Counted from the first letter of the stretch, positions 21,435-32,919 are shown. The stretch: 64,000 nt of DNA from Chaetoceros tenuissimus (GCA_021927905.1 BLLK01000058.1:1240001-1304000); one strand, 5' to 3'. The notes: generated by a model not told the origin, from the sequence alone. Translations and numbers: made by a program.

Positions 21435-24248
21435 TTATTGAAAGTTGATCGTTTCCCAGTAGCTTCCAAAGCAGGATGCATTGTCCTTGTCTAAATTCAA
21501 TCCCCACTTCAATTCCTTGTTATTCAGATCATGTGCGAAAATTGTATGGCCTTTAATAGTGGTCAAGACTCCATCATGAACTAAGCTTCGAGGGCGCAAA
21601 TACGCTTTATACCAACAACTTGTTGTGTTCTCCTTTGCAAAATGTGATACACTAAAACTGAACTTAATCCCAGCTTCCATAGAGATGTCGAAAACGTGGA
21701 ATCCATCAAATGAATCACCTTGACCTGATATAGGATTGATTCTTGTTGGTATAATTAATTTTCCACTACTTGGTAAAAACCTAAACGCTTTTGGATCAAA
21801 TTCAGCAGCACTATTGGCAAAAACTTTGTTTTCTTCCATTTGATCCTTGATGTTATACCTATATTCCAGTTGGGGATTTTCCAAGTCTTCAACATTGAAC
21901 AAAGTAATTTGAAGACCTGTAGGTCGTCCTTCTTTAGTTGCATCTTGGCCAACACCAATTAGATGAGTCCCTTCAGTATTATATGGATGGAGATAGCTTG
22001 AATATCCTGTTATTTTCAATTCTCCCTTTGCGACTGGGTTAGAGCTGTCACTCAAATCCAATGCATAAAGTGGATCAGTTCGTTTGAATGTGACAACCCA
22101 AGCCCGTTCTTTCACGAATCTTACTGATTTGATTGTTTCCTGAGTCTCACCCAAACCCGTCAAGAAACCTTTGCGATCCATCTCTTGCACTCCCTGAGTA
22201 GTAGATGGCAACTCAAATATTTCCAGGGAATTGACACTATCACTAATCATCTGCCAGTTGCATCTTTTTGTGAGTTCCGAATCTGGGTCGTCCTCAATGC
22301 ATCCAAAAGTAGCTCCTACTGTCGTTGCTATTCTCAAATGCTTGTTCCAAATATCCATCGAGTATTGATTCAAAACATAGCCGGCAGCATGAGCGGTCCC
22401 AACTAATTTGAGTGAATCTGCAATTGAAAAGGCTGTGATAAATGTAAATTGTTTCCAAGAGGATCTCATTGCATCGAAACCATACCCTCTGTTAGCTAGG
22501 ATCAGATAGTCTATCGAGGAGTACATTATCGAACCACTTCCATACATCCTAGTTGGTGTAAATGATACTATCGAAGAGGCCTCCAGTTTTTCGATTGTAT
22601 GCGTTCCTTGCATGTTAAAGGAAGTTATCTCAAGAAATCCCTGTATTGGAGTTTCTACCTTTGGAACGCTGGTATCAACAGAAGCGTGTCGCAGCATTGA
22701 TATCCTCAAAACATTCTTGCATTGCTGTTCTTCCAAGTTGACCTCATCGAAGACTCTATCAATGAAAGACGGAACCAAAAGCCCGCCTGCGTATGTTGGT
22801 GCCTTTTCAAGATAGGTGGCTTTATCGTCATCTTTGAATCGCTCTTGGTCCCTACCAAGGAAACGTTTCAAGTGATAAAAAAAGTCGACCCTTCCAACAG
22901 TCACAAGATGCACAACGCCGTTTACCATTCTAGCATCATGATATTCCCCATGAATTTCTTTCGAAGATAGTATAGTAAGCGGCTTTCCATCATTCGGAAT
23001 ATTGCTTTCTTTGACATTAAACATGTACACTAAACTTTTCTCTCTCCCTCTGATTATTCTTGGCGTATTGTCTTCGAATGGGTAACCATCTACTGTAACC
23101 ACAAGTCGGTCTTGATCGAGTAGTAGCGATCTAATCTTTGGTCCAGAAGGAATAGCGATTGCTCTGCTTTGTTGTAAAGGTTTCCCCAATTTTGTGACTG
23201 ACATCTTGTCACCCGAGTCAGCTTTCCAAACCACCAACTGATCCCCATAAGCAGCAAACACGTGCTTTCCATTACTCTTTACAACATCTGCTTCATCAAC
23301 TCCAGTCACTTGATTATTCGTCTCATATGAATTTTCACCATTCGAAGCAGCTGCTTCTTTGTTAGTTATTGTGGGTGCAGCATCGGGTATAGCTTGATAG
23401 TAATCTGGAATGTACTGTTCATCTGCAAACTTTAATATTGCATTGTTCGAGTACAAGTGGAGAGCGTTTCGCATATCTTCCCGAAATTCTTCACAGTTGT
23501 CGTAAAATCCTACATCCTCAGGGTTGTAAATAGGTAGAGTTACATTCATAGGCTGAGACCCTAGAGATCGATAAAGCCCTCCCTTAATCTCACCAATAGC
23601 TTTTTCTGGATCTCCGATAGGAAAAGGTTTGAATTCTACTTCGCCTTCATTATCGTTAGGAGTCGTATCGGGTGGCGAGGGACTTGGACTGCCGTCATTA
23701 GTGTCGATGACAGTATAGCCACCTCCAACACCATAAGTACTTCTTGTAAAGAAGAAAAAGACTCCTCCACTTGTACCTGCAATCAAGAAGATCATGAAAC
23801 TAATAATTGTGCAACAAATACACGGATGTCTTCTTCCGAATTTTTCGTCACCATCTGCATCTTTATTTTCTGGAATTCCACGTTGTGACTGATACTGAGG
23901 TAAAGTCGGATCTTCTCCAAACCGCAGTGTAGATACCTGTCTATTCATTTCACTGTATAAAGGCTGCACAGTATCCTGTGCCTCGTCATTCTCATAGTCT
24001 TCTTCATCTGCAATTTTATCATCGTAAAACTCTGCATTTTCAGTTTGCAATAAATGATCTTGCTCTTGATCATATAAAGGTTGTCGCTCTACATCTTCAT
24101 CGTAATCTTGATGAAAGGCATTATGTTCATTGTGTTCTTCTTCGTCTTCGTATCCTTCATTATTATATGTGTCATTTTCATCAAAGGAGCAGTCATCTTC
24201 ATATTCCTGATAATGGTCCTCGTCTTCGTATTCATCTTGATAGTCCAT
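21435..24248 (-). CDS. membrane-anchored beta-propeller protein (PF09826-like)
   Basis: 937 residues, single exon. Residues 1-140 are a very acidic cytoplasmic tail (repeated DE/EDE with Tyr). A membrane helix follows at about 145-167 (CTIISFMIFLIAGTSGGVFF), giving a type II orientation. The large external part contains TNNQVTGVDEADVVKSNGKH and AYGDQLVVWKAD, the signature of the beta-propeller family first seen in secreted archaeal and bacterial proteins. Further blades carry ARMVNGVVHLVTVGR, YLILANRGYGFD and RAWVVTFKRTDPLYALDLSD. Function is unknown, but a cell-surface binding or sensing role is likely. It is convergent with the PPTase gene, leaving only 51 bases between them. Confidence 0.85.
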   Translation of the reverse strand: MDYQDEYEDEDHYQEYEDDCSFDENDTYNNEGYEDEEEHNEHNAFHQDYDEDVERQPLYDQEQDHLLQTENAEFYDDKIADEEDYENDEAQDTVQPLYSEMNRQVSTLRFGEDPTLPQYQSQRGIPENKDADGDEKFGRRHPCICCTIISFMIFLIAGTSGGVFFFFTRSTYGVGGGYTVIDTNDGSPSPSPPDTTPNDNEGEVEFKPFPIGDPEKAIGEIKGGLYRSLGSQPMNVTLPIYNPEDVGFYDNCEEFREDMRNALHLYSNNAILKFADEQYIPDYYQAIPDAAPTITNKEAAASNGENSYETNNQVTGVDEADVVKSNGKHVFAAYGDQLVVWKADSGDKMSVTKLGKPLQQSRAIAIPSGPKIRSLLLDQDRLVVTVDGYPFEDNTPRIIRGREKSLVYMFNVKESNIPNDGKPLTILSSKEIHGEYHDARMVNGVVHLVTVGRVDFFYHLKRFLGRDQERFKDDDKATYLEKAPTYAGGLLVPSFIDRVFDEVNLEEQQCKNVLRISMLRHASVDTSVPKVETPIQGFLEITSFNMQGTHTIEKLEASSIVSFTPTRMYGSGSIMYSSIDYLILANRGYGFDAMRSSWKQFTFITAFSIADSLKLVGTAHAAGYVLNQYSMDIWNKHLRIATTVGATFGCIEDDPDSELTKRCNWQMISDSVNSLEIFELPSTTQGVQEMDRKGFLTGLGETQETIKSVRFVKERAWVVTFKRTDPLYALDLSDSSNPVAKGELKITGYSSYLHPYNTEGTHLIGVGQDATKEGRPTGLQITLFNVEDLENPQLEYRYNIKDQMEENKVFANSAAEFDPKAFRFLPSSGKLIIPTRINPISGQGDSFDGFHVFDISMEAGIKFSFSVSHFAKENTTSCWYKAYLRPRSLVHDGVLTTIKGHTIFAHDLNNKELKWGLNLDKDNASCFGSYWETINFQ

Positions 24249-24623
24249 ATTTTGTATTTTTTCTTATAGTAGTGCTATGAAAATTGTCCTCTACAAATCA
24301 ACTTGTTCATAATTAAAAGAACCACAATTCTCTTCTAAGCTAGGCCCAAAAAAGCTAGCCTTTCTTCCAGGCAATATATGAATTGGTTTTATAGCTGTGC
24401 AACTATTGGTCCTTGAGCCCTACTTGCTGTTCGCTACAAACAAAAGAGGGATCTACCATATGCAATTTTACTATTTACTATCAAGAGCTGAAGAAGGCTG
24501 AAGGTAGATGGCCTTTTACGGAGAAATTAATTGGTTCCACAATGACTTCAATGCCAGACAGACAACCATAGCTACGAAACTATTCCATTGCCAAATAAGA
24601 ATGAATCAGTGATGATGAATAAG
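24249..24623. other. intergenic, promoter side of the beta-propeller gene
   Basis: Holds the 5' region of the beta-propeller gene. No additional gene seen. The final 8 bases (24616-24623, tgaataag) are the left target-site duplicate of the adjoining element. Confidence 0.5.
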
Positions 24624-24952
24624 AGGACCCCTGTCCCAGCTACGCAACGAAGGGTCGATGGTGGCATCCAGTTGTGTAGGCTCTCGTCGGTCGATTTGTT
24701 AAGTGCTGACGTCACGCTGGATGCCCCCTAGCTCAAGAAATTTTCTTGTAGCTAGGCATACTCTGTTAGTAACAAAACCGTGAACAGTAACAAAACCATA
24801 CCGTGTGGCCAATGGGCCTCAACGAAGAGTGGATGGGGGCATCTATCCGTGAAGCCTGACCGTCGGTTGGCTGGATGCCCCCATCCAGTTCTGTCGGCTC
24901 TCGTCGGTTGCAGCTGGCTTACGGCAAAACCATATGGTGGGACAGGGGTCCT
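24624..24952. mobile_element. MITE-like non-autonomous DNA transposon, 8-bp TSD
   Basis: A 329-bp element bounded by a perfect 15-bp terminal inverted repeat: aggacccctgtccca at 24624-24638 and its complement at 24938-24952. It is flanked on both sides by the identical 8-bp target duplication tgaataag (24616-24623 and 24953-24960). It has no coding capacity. Internally it has two copies of a block around ggctctcgtcggt (about 24676 and 24894) and a self-complementary ggatgcccccatcc region. Eight-bp duplications are typical of hAT (also P) transposons; the superfamily is inferred from that alone. Intact ends and an exact duplication point to recent insertion. Confidence 0.9.
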
Positions 24953-24960
24953 TGAATAAG

Positions 24961-26077
24961 AATAGAGGAGGATGAAATCCAAATACCAAAACAAAATTTT
25001 GAGCATTTTATGATCTTTGCGAGGAGGAACTGAACAGTTGTTTTACTGATCAATACCTATAAAGAAGAGAAAAACGAATTAATAATATAAATATGCCTCA
25101 TGTTCTTATAAATGTTATAAACAAGTATTTTGGATTTCTTTTATTTTTATTATAAAATTAGAAGATGATTGTAAAAACAACAAACTTGGAGGCATATCAA
25201 ACGAAAAACAATGAATACATAGTATGATGAATCTAAGTATCTTTCATGCGAGTATGCTACTCAAGTAAAGTAAAAGAAAATAGATAGAAATAGGAGATTC
25301 TTTCACCGATCCCTACTCAGCTCAGTCCAAAATATCCAGGTTTGCTTAGTATCGTTTGGATAATTGGCCAAGCACTCGACCCGAAATGACTTGCAACATC
25401 AGACGGTCTCCACATAAGGTTGACTCAGTCATCAAAGGTTCTGATTCATAAAGTACTTTTATCAGCATACATTTTTTCATCCTATGACTTCACTGAAGAA
25501 CGATTCAATTTTCGGATAAATAAATCCCATCTCTATGTGGCTTCACTCATTTGTCAATTGAACTTGAGGAACTTCTTAGAATGAACATAGTATTCTTTCT
25601 AACCAATTACTTCTTGAAAATGTACAACCTATGAAAACACCAGGCACAATTTTCAACATACACTACTGCAGACTACTGCACATGCTTTTCAAGAATTCAC
25701 AAAGGATTGCTTTCATTATTCGACATACGTACGTTCAAAAGAGCCGATTGAAGTGTGATGTGGATTTGTCTCATCGCGGAAGCCCACATGATTGAATTGT
25801 AAAGTAACTCTTCCTTAAGGAAGAAGGTTTTTCCCCTATTATAAGAAAGTCATGCATGGCACGATTGATCAAACTAATGGATTATCATAGAAAGAGTGCC
25901 TCAATAGTGAGAATTTTCTAAAAACGAGGCTAAATGACCCGTACCGCGCATGAAGGGTCATAAGCCTAAATTCAAAGCATGTATGATTAGTAACCAGAAG
26001 CCACCTCCTTCCACCAACTTTTACCTCCGAGAAATATCACATAATACGATCGAATCAATAAATAAACTACTACCAGA
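24961..26077. other. intergenic upstream of the cyclin gene
   Basis: More than 1 kb of AT-rich sequence, with no credible protein or RNA gene. The frame at 25950-26153 overlaps the cyclin start in another frame and looks spurious. It likely carries the cyclin promoter and a long 5' UTR. Confidence 0.5.
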
Positions 26078-27004
26078 ATGCAGCACAAAAGCAATATCGA
26101 GGCTAATACAATGTATATGGACAGGGAGCAAGTATTGGATAGAATCAAAGTGATGAAAATCCAGGAAGCAACATCTTACAGATGTTCAGACTACATAAAC
26201 AACACTCCTGACAGTTCATCATCCAATCATGTCGATGTCTGGTGCCGAAAAAAGATGATTGAATGGTGCTATCAAGTTGTTGACTTTATAGAATTCAGTA
26301 GAGAGACAGTAATCATTGCAGTCTCTTACCTCGATCGCTTCATGTCTAGTCGTAGCGAACGAGCTCTACAAGTTTCAAGAAACCGTAACGAGTTCCAACT
26401 TGCCATGATGACTTGCCTCTACACCGCAATCAAGCTACATGAACCAAAAGTTATCGATATGAAACTTCTAGTTGAGCTCAGTAGGAACAGCTATACCCAA
26501 GAAGACTTTAAACAGATGGAAGTAGATCTTCTGACTAGTTTAAACTGGCTCCTAAATGGACCAACTGCTATCTCATTTATTGAACACTATGCAGTCCTTC
26601 TTCCTTTTGAAGGGCATGATATGCATATGGAAGTAGCAATAGAGACAGCAAAGTATCAAGTAGAGATGTGTATAGCTCACTATGGCCTACTACAGTACAA
26701 TCCTTCGCAAATTGGCCTAGCTGCATTAGTTGACGGAATCAAGAGTTTGACCGCAGTACCAACTCTTGCATCAAAGAGACCAAAACTTTTGAGTGCATTA
26801 CAACAAATCAGTGGAACAAATCTAGCTTCAGCAAGTCTACGTTCATTACAACGAATTGTTACATTCAAGGACACTCTTCCATTGATTCAAAGTAGAAGAA
26901 ATAGTGCACCTAGATACTATCAACCGAAAACAATAAATCGCCGCCGAGGATCAAACAATATGAAGCAAATGCAAGCACTTTCGCCAAGGAGTTGCACCCA
27001 TTGA
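26078..27004 (+). CDS. cyclin (diatom-specific type)
   Basis: 308 residues, single exon. The cyclin box starts at about residue 50: WCRKKMIEWCYQVVDFIEFS corresponds to the MRxxLxxW helix, and VIIAVSYLDRFMSS is the canonical second helix. AMMTCLYTAIKLHEP and KQMEVDLLTSLNWLLNGPT complete the fold. The spacing matches the diatom-specific cyclins (dsCYC), which are often induced by nutrients or light and drive cell-cycle re-entry. The partner CDK is unknown. The C-terminus is basic (RRNSAPRYYQPKTINRRRG) and lacks a clear destruction box. Confidence 0.85.
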   Translation: MQHKSNIEANTMYMDREQVLDRIKVMKIQEATSYRCSDYINNTPDSSSSNHVDVWCRKKMIEWCYQVVDFIEFSRETVIIAVSYLDRFMSSRSERALQVSRNRNEFQLAMMTCLYTAIKLHEPKVIDMKLLVELSRNSYTQEDFKQMEVDLLTSLNWLLNGPTAISFIEHYAVLLPFEGHDMHMEVAIETAKYQVEMCIAHYGLLQYNPSQIGLAALVDGIKSLTAVPTLASKRPKLLSALQQISGTNLASASLRSLQRIVTFKDTLPLIQSRRNSAPRYYQPKTINRRRGSNNMKQMQALSPRSCTH

Positions 27005-27454
27005 ACTTCTACCTTTATTTCTAATGTACATACGCTATAGACTATAATATAAAACAAATTGTATAGAATTTACTCCATTACTACAGTACATTTGTTTCCT
27101 TGGTAAATACGATCAAATTGCTCAATCGGTGAATCTCCTTCCCAAAAAAAGAAGCCACAAATCAAAAGGAAGAAACGAAAGAGAACTGCATCAAATTTTG
27201 ACGCCAACTTTGCACTAATTTAGATATCCCAAATAACACTCCGTAGTGTATGTACGTAGGTACTTACATGTACTCACTGAGTAAGTACCATACGTAGGTA
27301 TTTTTTGCATCATGTATTGGATTGGAGATGAGCGAGGAATCAATTACCTTGAATCTAGACGATATTCCCTTTGGAATTCTACAACATGTATACATTATGA
27401 AAACATATCCAATCCTATGCGGTCTGCGTTAGTTAGAAATTGCTTATCTTTTTC
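27005..27454. other. convergent spacer
   Basis: Between the convergent cyclin and twin-CX9C genes. A short near-repeat (tgtacgtaggtacttac and taccatacgtaggta) occurs at about 27249-27301. No gene seen; the longer plus frame at 27312-27776 is the antisense shadow of the CX9C gene. Confidence 0.5.
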
Positions 27455-27757
27455 CTACTTCGATTTCGTCAAACATTTGTACAAATTCAATAATTCATCA
27501 TTGCATGTTTTCTGCCCATTATATGATCCTGTCCCCATAACACTACTATGGCATTTCATATATGCTTTATCAATATCTACACATTGCTTCTTGACTCGGG
27601 ATTCACATCGCAAGAGGTCTACCATTGCATTATTTGACTGCGAACCTATGTCAGCCAGATCAATCTTCTTTTTAGGCCTAATTGATAGCAAATATTTGGT
27701 GCATTTTGGAGCTACATCCTCCATAGAAGAGTGTATCTTTTCGCCTTTTATTTTCAT
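27455..27757 (-). CDS. twin CX9C (CHCH) mitochondrial intermembrane-space-type protein
   Basis: 100 residues. Two Cys pairs have nine residues between them: C-VDIDKAYMK-C and C-NDELLNLYK-C. This is the twin CX9C coiled-coil-helix arrangement of proteins imported and oxidised by the Mia40/Erv1 relay in the mitochondrial intermembrane space. Extra Cys residues precede them (APKCTKYL, LRCES). Members act as respiratory-chain subunits or assembly factors; which one this is cannot be told. Start candidates are Met1 and Met12 (MEDVAPKC). A MITE lies 95 bases upstream of the first ATG, in the probable promoter. Confidence 0.75.
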   Translation of the reverse strand: MKIKGEKIHSSMEDVAPKCTKYLLSIRPKKKIDLADIGSQSNNAMVDLLRCESRVKKQCVDIDKAYMKCHSSVMGTGSYNGQKTCNDELLNLYKCLTKSK

Positions 27758-27851
27758 TATCTATATAGAGGGGTGAGACTAACGAACGAGAGGAAGCAAC
27801 GGTTAGGAATTGAAAGTTATTGTTGTGCAAAAGCACCGTATCCGGTGCACT

Positions 27852-28039
27852 TAGGCATATCGGTACAAAGGGGAAAATGTGGCGGGGAAGAAGGGGAAGC
27901 AAAAAAGGATGATTTTCATTGATTTTCGGTGAAAATCCCAGAAAAATCGAATATTTAGGCTGATTTTTGCTGATTTTGCCCCTCAGATTTTTTTCTAAAA
28001 AACGCGGATCCCCCGTTCCCCTTTGTACCGATATGCCTA
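27852..28039. mobile_element. MITE, 188 bp, 24-bp terminal inverted repeats
   Basis: Perfect 24-bp terminal inverted repeats start taggcatatcggtacaaagg at 27852-27875 and the complement ends at 28039. Flanking 8-bp duplicates are ggtgcact (27844-27851) and ggtgccct (28040-28047), differing at one base. There is no coding capacity. The interior is T-rich with a small hairpin (gattttcattgattttcggtgaaaatc region, about 27911-27937). hAT-like by duplication length and TAG-type end, which is inference. The one TSD mismatch suggests it is somewhat older than the 24.6-kb element. Confidence 0.88.
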
Positions 28040-28308
28040 GGTGCCCTTAATAAAAAAGTACAATGGCGTTGTTGCAAAAAAGAAAAGAATGGATGGAAAG
28101 GGAAGAACTCGAGATATAGCTTGCTACCAATGACGTTGCCACTGTGAACAGTTAAGATCCTACCTACCTTAACCTAGCAAGACATTGCCTTATCAACTTC
28201 TTCCCTGACATTAAAAATATTAAAATAAATACATAAGTTTCAAACAAGCTATCCTATCTGAATATTTTATTAGATCATATAGTTTGTTTTTAAATTCTCG
28301 CGTGAAGC

Positions 28309-29499
28309 CTAAACAATTTTTCCTTCCATAAATGCTGGATCCACTTTGAGAAATGCATATTCAAGACAAGATGGATCAAACTGTATGTTTGGCTCTTTAT
28401 GAAATCGAAGATACCCATTCTTTTCAAACGTATCAAAGAAATCAATCACTTTACCACCTGGTGCACCATGAACTTCCACTTGTATCTGATGCAACATGGG
28501 AATACCATCCGCTAACCAATCCATATATGTTCTCCATTCACACTTGTCGCAATCAATTTTAAACACATCAATAACATCTAAATGCTCATGTCCAAGAAGT
28601 TTGATAATATCATTCAATCCATATTTCTCCAATCCCTTTTCAGGAGTGGTGACATTCTCCTGTTGCTTCTCCAAAGCCCATGGATGATAAAAAGTCCGTT
28701 TCAATTCTTTAGGAACTAAATGACCATACGCACCAGGATCAAAAATGTGTATTTCACAAGTCCCCTCTCCCAATTCCTTTTGCATCCCAAGTTCAAAGTT
28801 AAAATCACCATTCGATCCAATAGAATAAATGACACATCCTGGATGATTTGGATCTTTTGCTTTACGCTCTATAGCTATTTTTTTGATTCGATGTGGATCA
28901 CATATCCATTTGGGTCCATCGCCATTCATATTGTATCCTATCCGTTTTTCAAATGGACAACTAAAATTTGGTTCGTAATTCTATAGAAAAAAGTGAGTAA
29001 ATGAGTATTCCAAATCTCGACCCTTCATTGTTTCCAGTACCATATACATCTAACTCACCGTTTGATACCAAGCTTCAGGCGAATTAAAATATTTGGCTTT
29101 TCGTTGTGAGTAACTAGGATGAAACGTCAATGGTGCACTCATGTTGTAATGATTGACATGTGTATTGTATATATCTCTATATTTTTGCCAATGTTCATCC
29201 GTGACATCATAAAAGAATCCATAGCTTTGTTCCGTTGCCAATTTATATTTTTGATCTAGTATTTCTAGTAATTGCAGTGAATGATTTTCGTGATGAGTTT
29301 GTAGAATTAAATGGTACATGTATGCCAGTGTGAATAGTACGAGTGCCAAGATAAAGATTATGTTTGTCCGCCTTTTGGACTTGTTTGCTGGTCGAGTGCC
29401 CTTGTTTTTCATTTCTTGATGGATGAGTTGGTATTTTATGGCAGTGGGTCTACTTTTCTTTTGTAGATGAACTTCCATAGGTAATGAATGAAGGAACAT
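28309..29499 (-). CDS. type II membrane protein, METTL24-like methyltransferase fold
   Basis: Exon 29499-29059 and exon 28980-28309 flank a 78-nt intron (GTGAGT to TATAG), phase 0, joining AWYQT to NYEPNFSCPFEKRIG; the total is 370 residues from the first ATG. A basic N-terminus (KNKGTRPANKSKRR) precedes one membrane helix (NIIFILALVLFTLAYMYHL, about 49-67), giving a Golgi or secretory type II topology. The catalytic-like domain has GPKWICDPHRI, a SAM motif I variant (VIYSIGSNGDFNFE), IHIFDPG, and DVFKIDCDKCEWRTY. This resembles FkbM/METTL24-type proteins that may methylate glycans or other secretory substrates; the substrate is unknown. Family confidence is moderate. Confidence 0.72.
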
Positions 29500-29806
29500 G
29501 AAACACAAAGTTTCTTCTAGCAGAGGAGTACGTACTGAGAGGGTTCTCAAGTTTCTCAACGGCTCCTGTGGTGTACTTACAGAATTAACAATATAACTTT
29601 GAAATAACGGTCCAAACAATAGTTTGGGAAGTATGCATCCCCATCCCTTTCATTCTCTTCATTCTTCTAGCCTCTTCTAGCTTTTGCTTGCTGCTTCCAT
29701 GCAATAAGATATCAACTGCAATGCAACACGGCATCATTGCTATTGTCATTACTACTACTACTTCACCCAAGACTAGTAAAAACTAAATTTCACCCAACAA
29801 ATAAAA

Positions 29807-32390
29807 ATGTCGGACCACAGCGATCACGAAGAGGAGGCAGCAGCAGAAGAGCTGCGATCTAGGGTCAGAGTCGTCGACAGCAATCTTGACTCGGATACAC
29901 TTCGTATCATGGTATCCACTGACAATCACTTGGGATACATGGAAAAAGATCCCATTAGAGGAAATGATTCATTTGCTGCTTTTGAAGAAGTATTACTACT
30001 GGCCAAGAAACATAACGTAAGTACTGTTACAAAGATACAGATTTTACACTTGTTACCAACATTATTTTTTTAGTGCGACATGGTTCTTTTGGCAGGAGAT
30101 TTATTTCATGAAAACAAACCATCGAGATTGACGCTACACAAGACAATGGGAATATTGAGGAAACATACCATGGGTCCGAATCCTGTACAATTTCAAATTA
30201 CATCGGATCAAGCTGCCAATTTTATATCGACAATTTCAAATAGTAAGTCAATAGTTTTTTTTATATGTGGAATCTTTATTGTTGATTGCTGACCCTTACT
30301 GCTTTGATTCTAGCTGTCAATTATGAGGATCCATATTCTTCTGTCGATTTGCCAATCTTTTCCATTCGTAAGTATGCATCTCTTTTTTTTTTTTTTTCCT
30401 TTATTGCATTACTGGCATCTTACAAGTCATTTTTGCATAGATGGAAATCACGATGATCCGACTCGAGACGGTGGAGAACAATACCTTGCAGCACTAGATT
30501 TACTCGCAGTCAACCATTTAGTCAATTACTTTGGGAAACATGAAGAAGTTGATAAGATCAATGTATCACCTGTTCTCATACGCAAAGGTGATACAAAAGT
30601 TGCTCTGTATGGAATGGGGTCCATGAGAGATGAACGCTTGAATAGAATGTGGCAAGGGAAAAAAGTCAAGTTTCTAAAGGTGAATTCTGATAAAGTCAAC
30701 AATAGTGATGATGAAGATGAAGAAGACAATGATGGAGAGGAACAGGAGTGGTTCAATATCTTTGCTCTTCATCAGAATAGAGATTATGGACGTGGGAGTA
30801 AAAATTGTGTACATGAAAGTATGATTCCGGAATGGATGGATTTGGTTGTATGGGGTCATGAACATGAATGTCTCATTGATCCAAGTGAATCCTCAGTTGG
30901 TACCTTCCGTATTTCTCAGCCTGGATCTTCGGTTGCGACTAGTTTGTCGGAAGGAGAGAGTATGAGGAAACAAGTGGGGATTTTGGATATTCGAGGTTCG
31001 CAATTTCGCATGATTCCTGTGCCACTCATGAATGTACGAGCTTTTACCATGGGAAATATTTGCTTGAAAGATATGCTTGAGGATCCTGAGGATGCACATA
31101 TTGAAGAGAGAGTATCCAAGTTGCTTACTGATGAAACAAAGAAACTCATTGCCGAAGCTAGAGAAGATCATCGTATTTTGGAAGAAGATGTCAAGGTTTC
31201 TTTAAATGGTGATGATATCAACAAACAAATGAAGTATCGTGTGGAGAAGCCGGAGCGAGTTCTTGTTCGTTTGAGGGTTGAGCATTCAGGCTTCTCGACC
31301 CTTCACAATCAGCGCTTTGGATCTCAGTTTGTCAATGAAGTGGTAAGTTGTTGGAGTCATTTTTCATATTATATTTTTACTCGTCTAAATTCTCACTCTT
31401 TCATATTGGTAGGGCAATCCATCCGATATTCTACTTTTTCATCGCAAGCGTTCTGCAGATGCTGGGGGGAAGAAGAAGAAGAGTAAAGCAAGGTCGTCGG
31501 CAAGTCTTGGTGCTGGTCCGATTGAACCGGTTGATCTCGGAGGTGAAATCAATGTTGAAGATATCATCCGTGATAATCTTGATTCAGCAGACAAAAAGAT
31601 GCAAATTCTTGATGAAGATAAGCTTGTGCTAGCTGTCCACGACTTTGTCGAAAAGCAGCAAAAGGGTACCATCGGTGAAAATGTCAAGAAGGTGATGTTG
31701 AAGCAGAGAAAAAAGCTTGTCAAACGTGGAGTTACTGGTGATGGTGATGATGACGAGGCAAAGATATCAACTGTGAATGCCATTCGAGAAGCTTGCGAAG
31801 CTGAAACTCAAAAAGCTAGAGAAGATACATCAATGAGTATCGAGTATGAAGATGAGGAAGACGATGCTTTCTCCAAGGCATCCTCGGCTGCAGCAAGCAA
31901 ACGTAAGAGAGGATCCGCTTCTGCATCTTCATCTAGAAAGTCTCGCACACAATCAGTCAGTGAGGATAGTGAGATTGAGGTAGAAGAAACTCCAAAGAAA
32001 AAGAGAAGAACCACTACTACAAAATCCCGAGCTGTTTCGAAGAAGGCATCCACATATGAGTCGTCCGATGATGAGATTGAAGAAGTTGCACCCTCCAAGA
32101 GGAAGAGGGCACCAAAAAAGAGAAATGCCGCGCAACAAAAGAGAAAACGTTCTGCTGAAGAATCTGAAGAGGAAGATGAATTTGTAGATGACGGTGATGA
32201 TTCTGAAATTGAATATATCCCAGAGGCAAAGGCGACCAAAAGTAGAGCTAGGGCTTCTAGAGTAACTTCTGCACGCAGTAGTAAAAAGAAGGCTCGTTCA
32301 TACGCCGAAGACGAGAGCGAAGAGGAAGATTTTTCAGGCTGGGGCGTTGCTTCTGTCCCTTCTCAAAGCCAGAAATCTAGATCCCGTTGA
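29807..32390 (+). CDS. MRE11: MRE11 double-strand-break repair nuclease, five exons
   Basis: Exons 29807-30016, 30074-30242, 30314-30367, 30441-31342 and 31413-32390 are all GT-AG and in frame, giving 770 residues. MRE11 is the Mn-dependent nuclease of the MRE11-RAD50-NBS1 complex, which senses and resects DNA breaks in the nucleus. All phosphoesterase motifs are present: [29 protein letters not shown] (split by an intron), ALHQNR and VVWGHEHEC. The capping domain follows ([15 protein letters not shown]). The C-terminal ~250 residues alternate acidic Ser clusters with basic KRKR patches and SRARASR, fitting DNA binding and phospho-regulation. The length is usual for the family. An acidic loop ([13 protein letters not shown]) is inserted between nuclease motifs. 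Confidence 0.95.
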
Positions 32391-32919
32391 AGATGATTAG
32401 CACTTTATGATTTTCTGTTTCAGGTAGATGCATTGGGATGCCTTTCCTTTGATACCATCATCAAAATTGTGCAGTAATCTCAACGAGATCTAGATCATTT
32501 ATTTCTAAAAGTAATTATCACTTTTTATTGCATTAATTTCTATAGTGAAACTCATTGTTCCTTTTACCCATTCGAACATACCACAAGTCTATATATAGCT
32601 TGTTTGATTCATAACAATTTCATTACCTTTTGACGTAAAAGGGAGAATTACTAACATCAAGTCATATCGTCAGGCCTCTTTGAAGAGACCACAAGTATCA
32701 ATATGAAAGTTAGAAAGACCAGATTACGAGGCTGTAAAAATAAATAAACTTGATTGATAATAAAAATATGTAATTTATAAACGAAATATTTATATTTTTT
32801 TCATATAGACACACGTAAGTAAAATTGAAATAAAAAATACATGAAACTTTCGTTCGGGAAGAACCGAAATGTAAGGAGTGGATGGAGCATGAAAAAATTT
32901 GACATTCCAGCTGCATCGA
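32391..32919. other. convergent spacer
   Basis: AT-rich sequence between the 3' ends of MRE11 and the PSDxPS surface-protein gene. No other feature is supported. Confidence 0.5.

Noticed and set aside
25950-26153. Frame just upstream of the cyclin gene
   Set aside because: It overlaps the cyclin start in another frame and has no motif; the cyclin Met at 26078 has a normal context.
31808-32239. Ser-rich minus-strand frame
   Set aside because: Antisense of the acidic/basic tail of MRE11, whose five-exon model is well supported.
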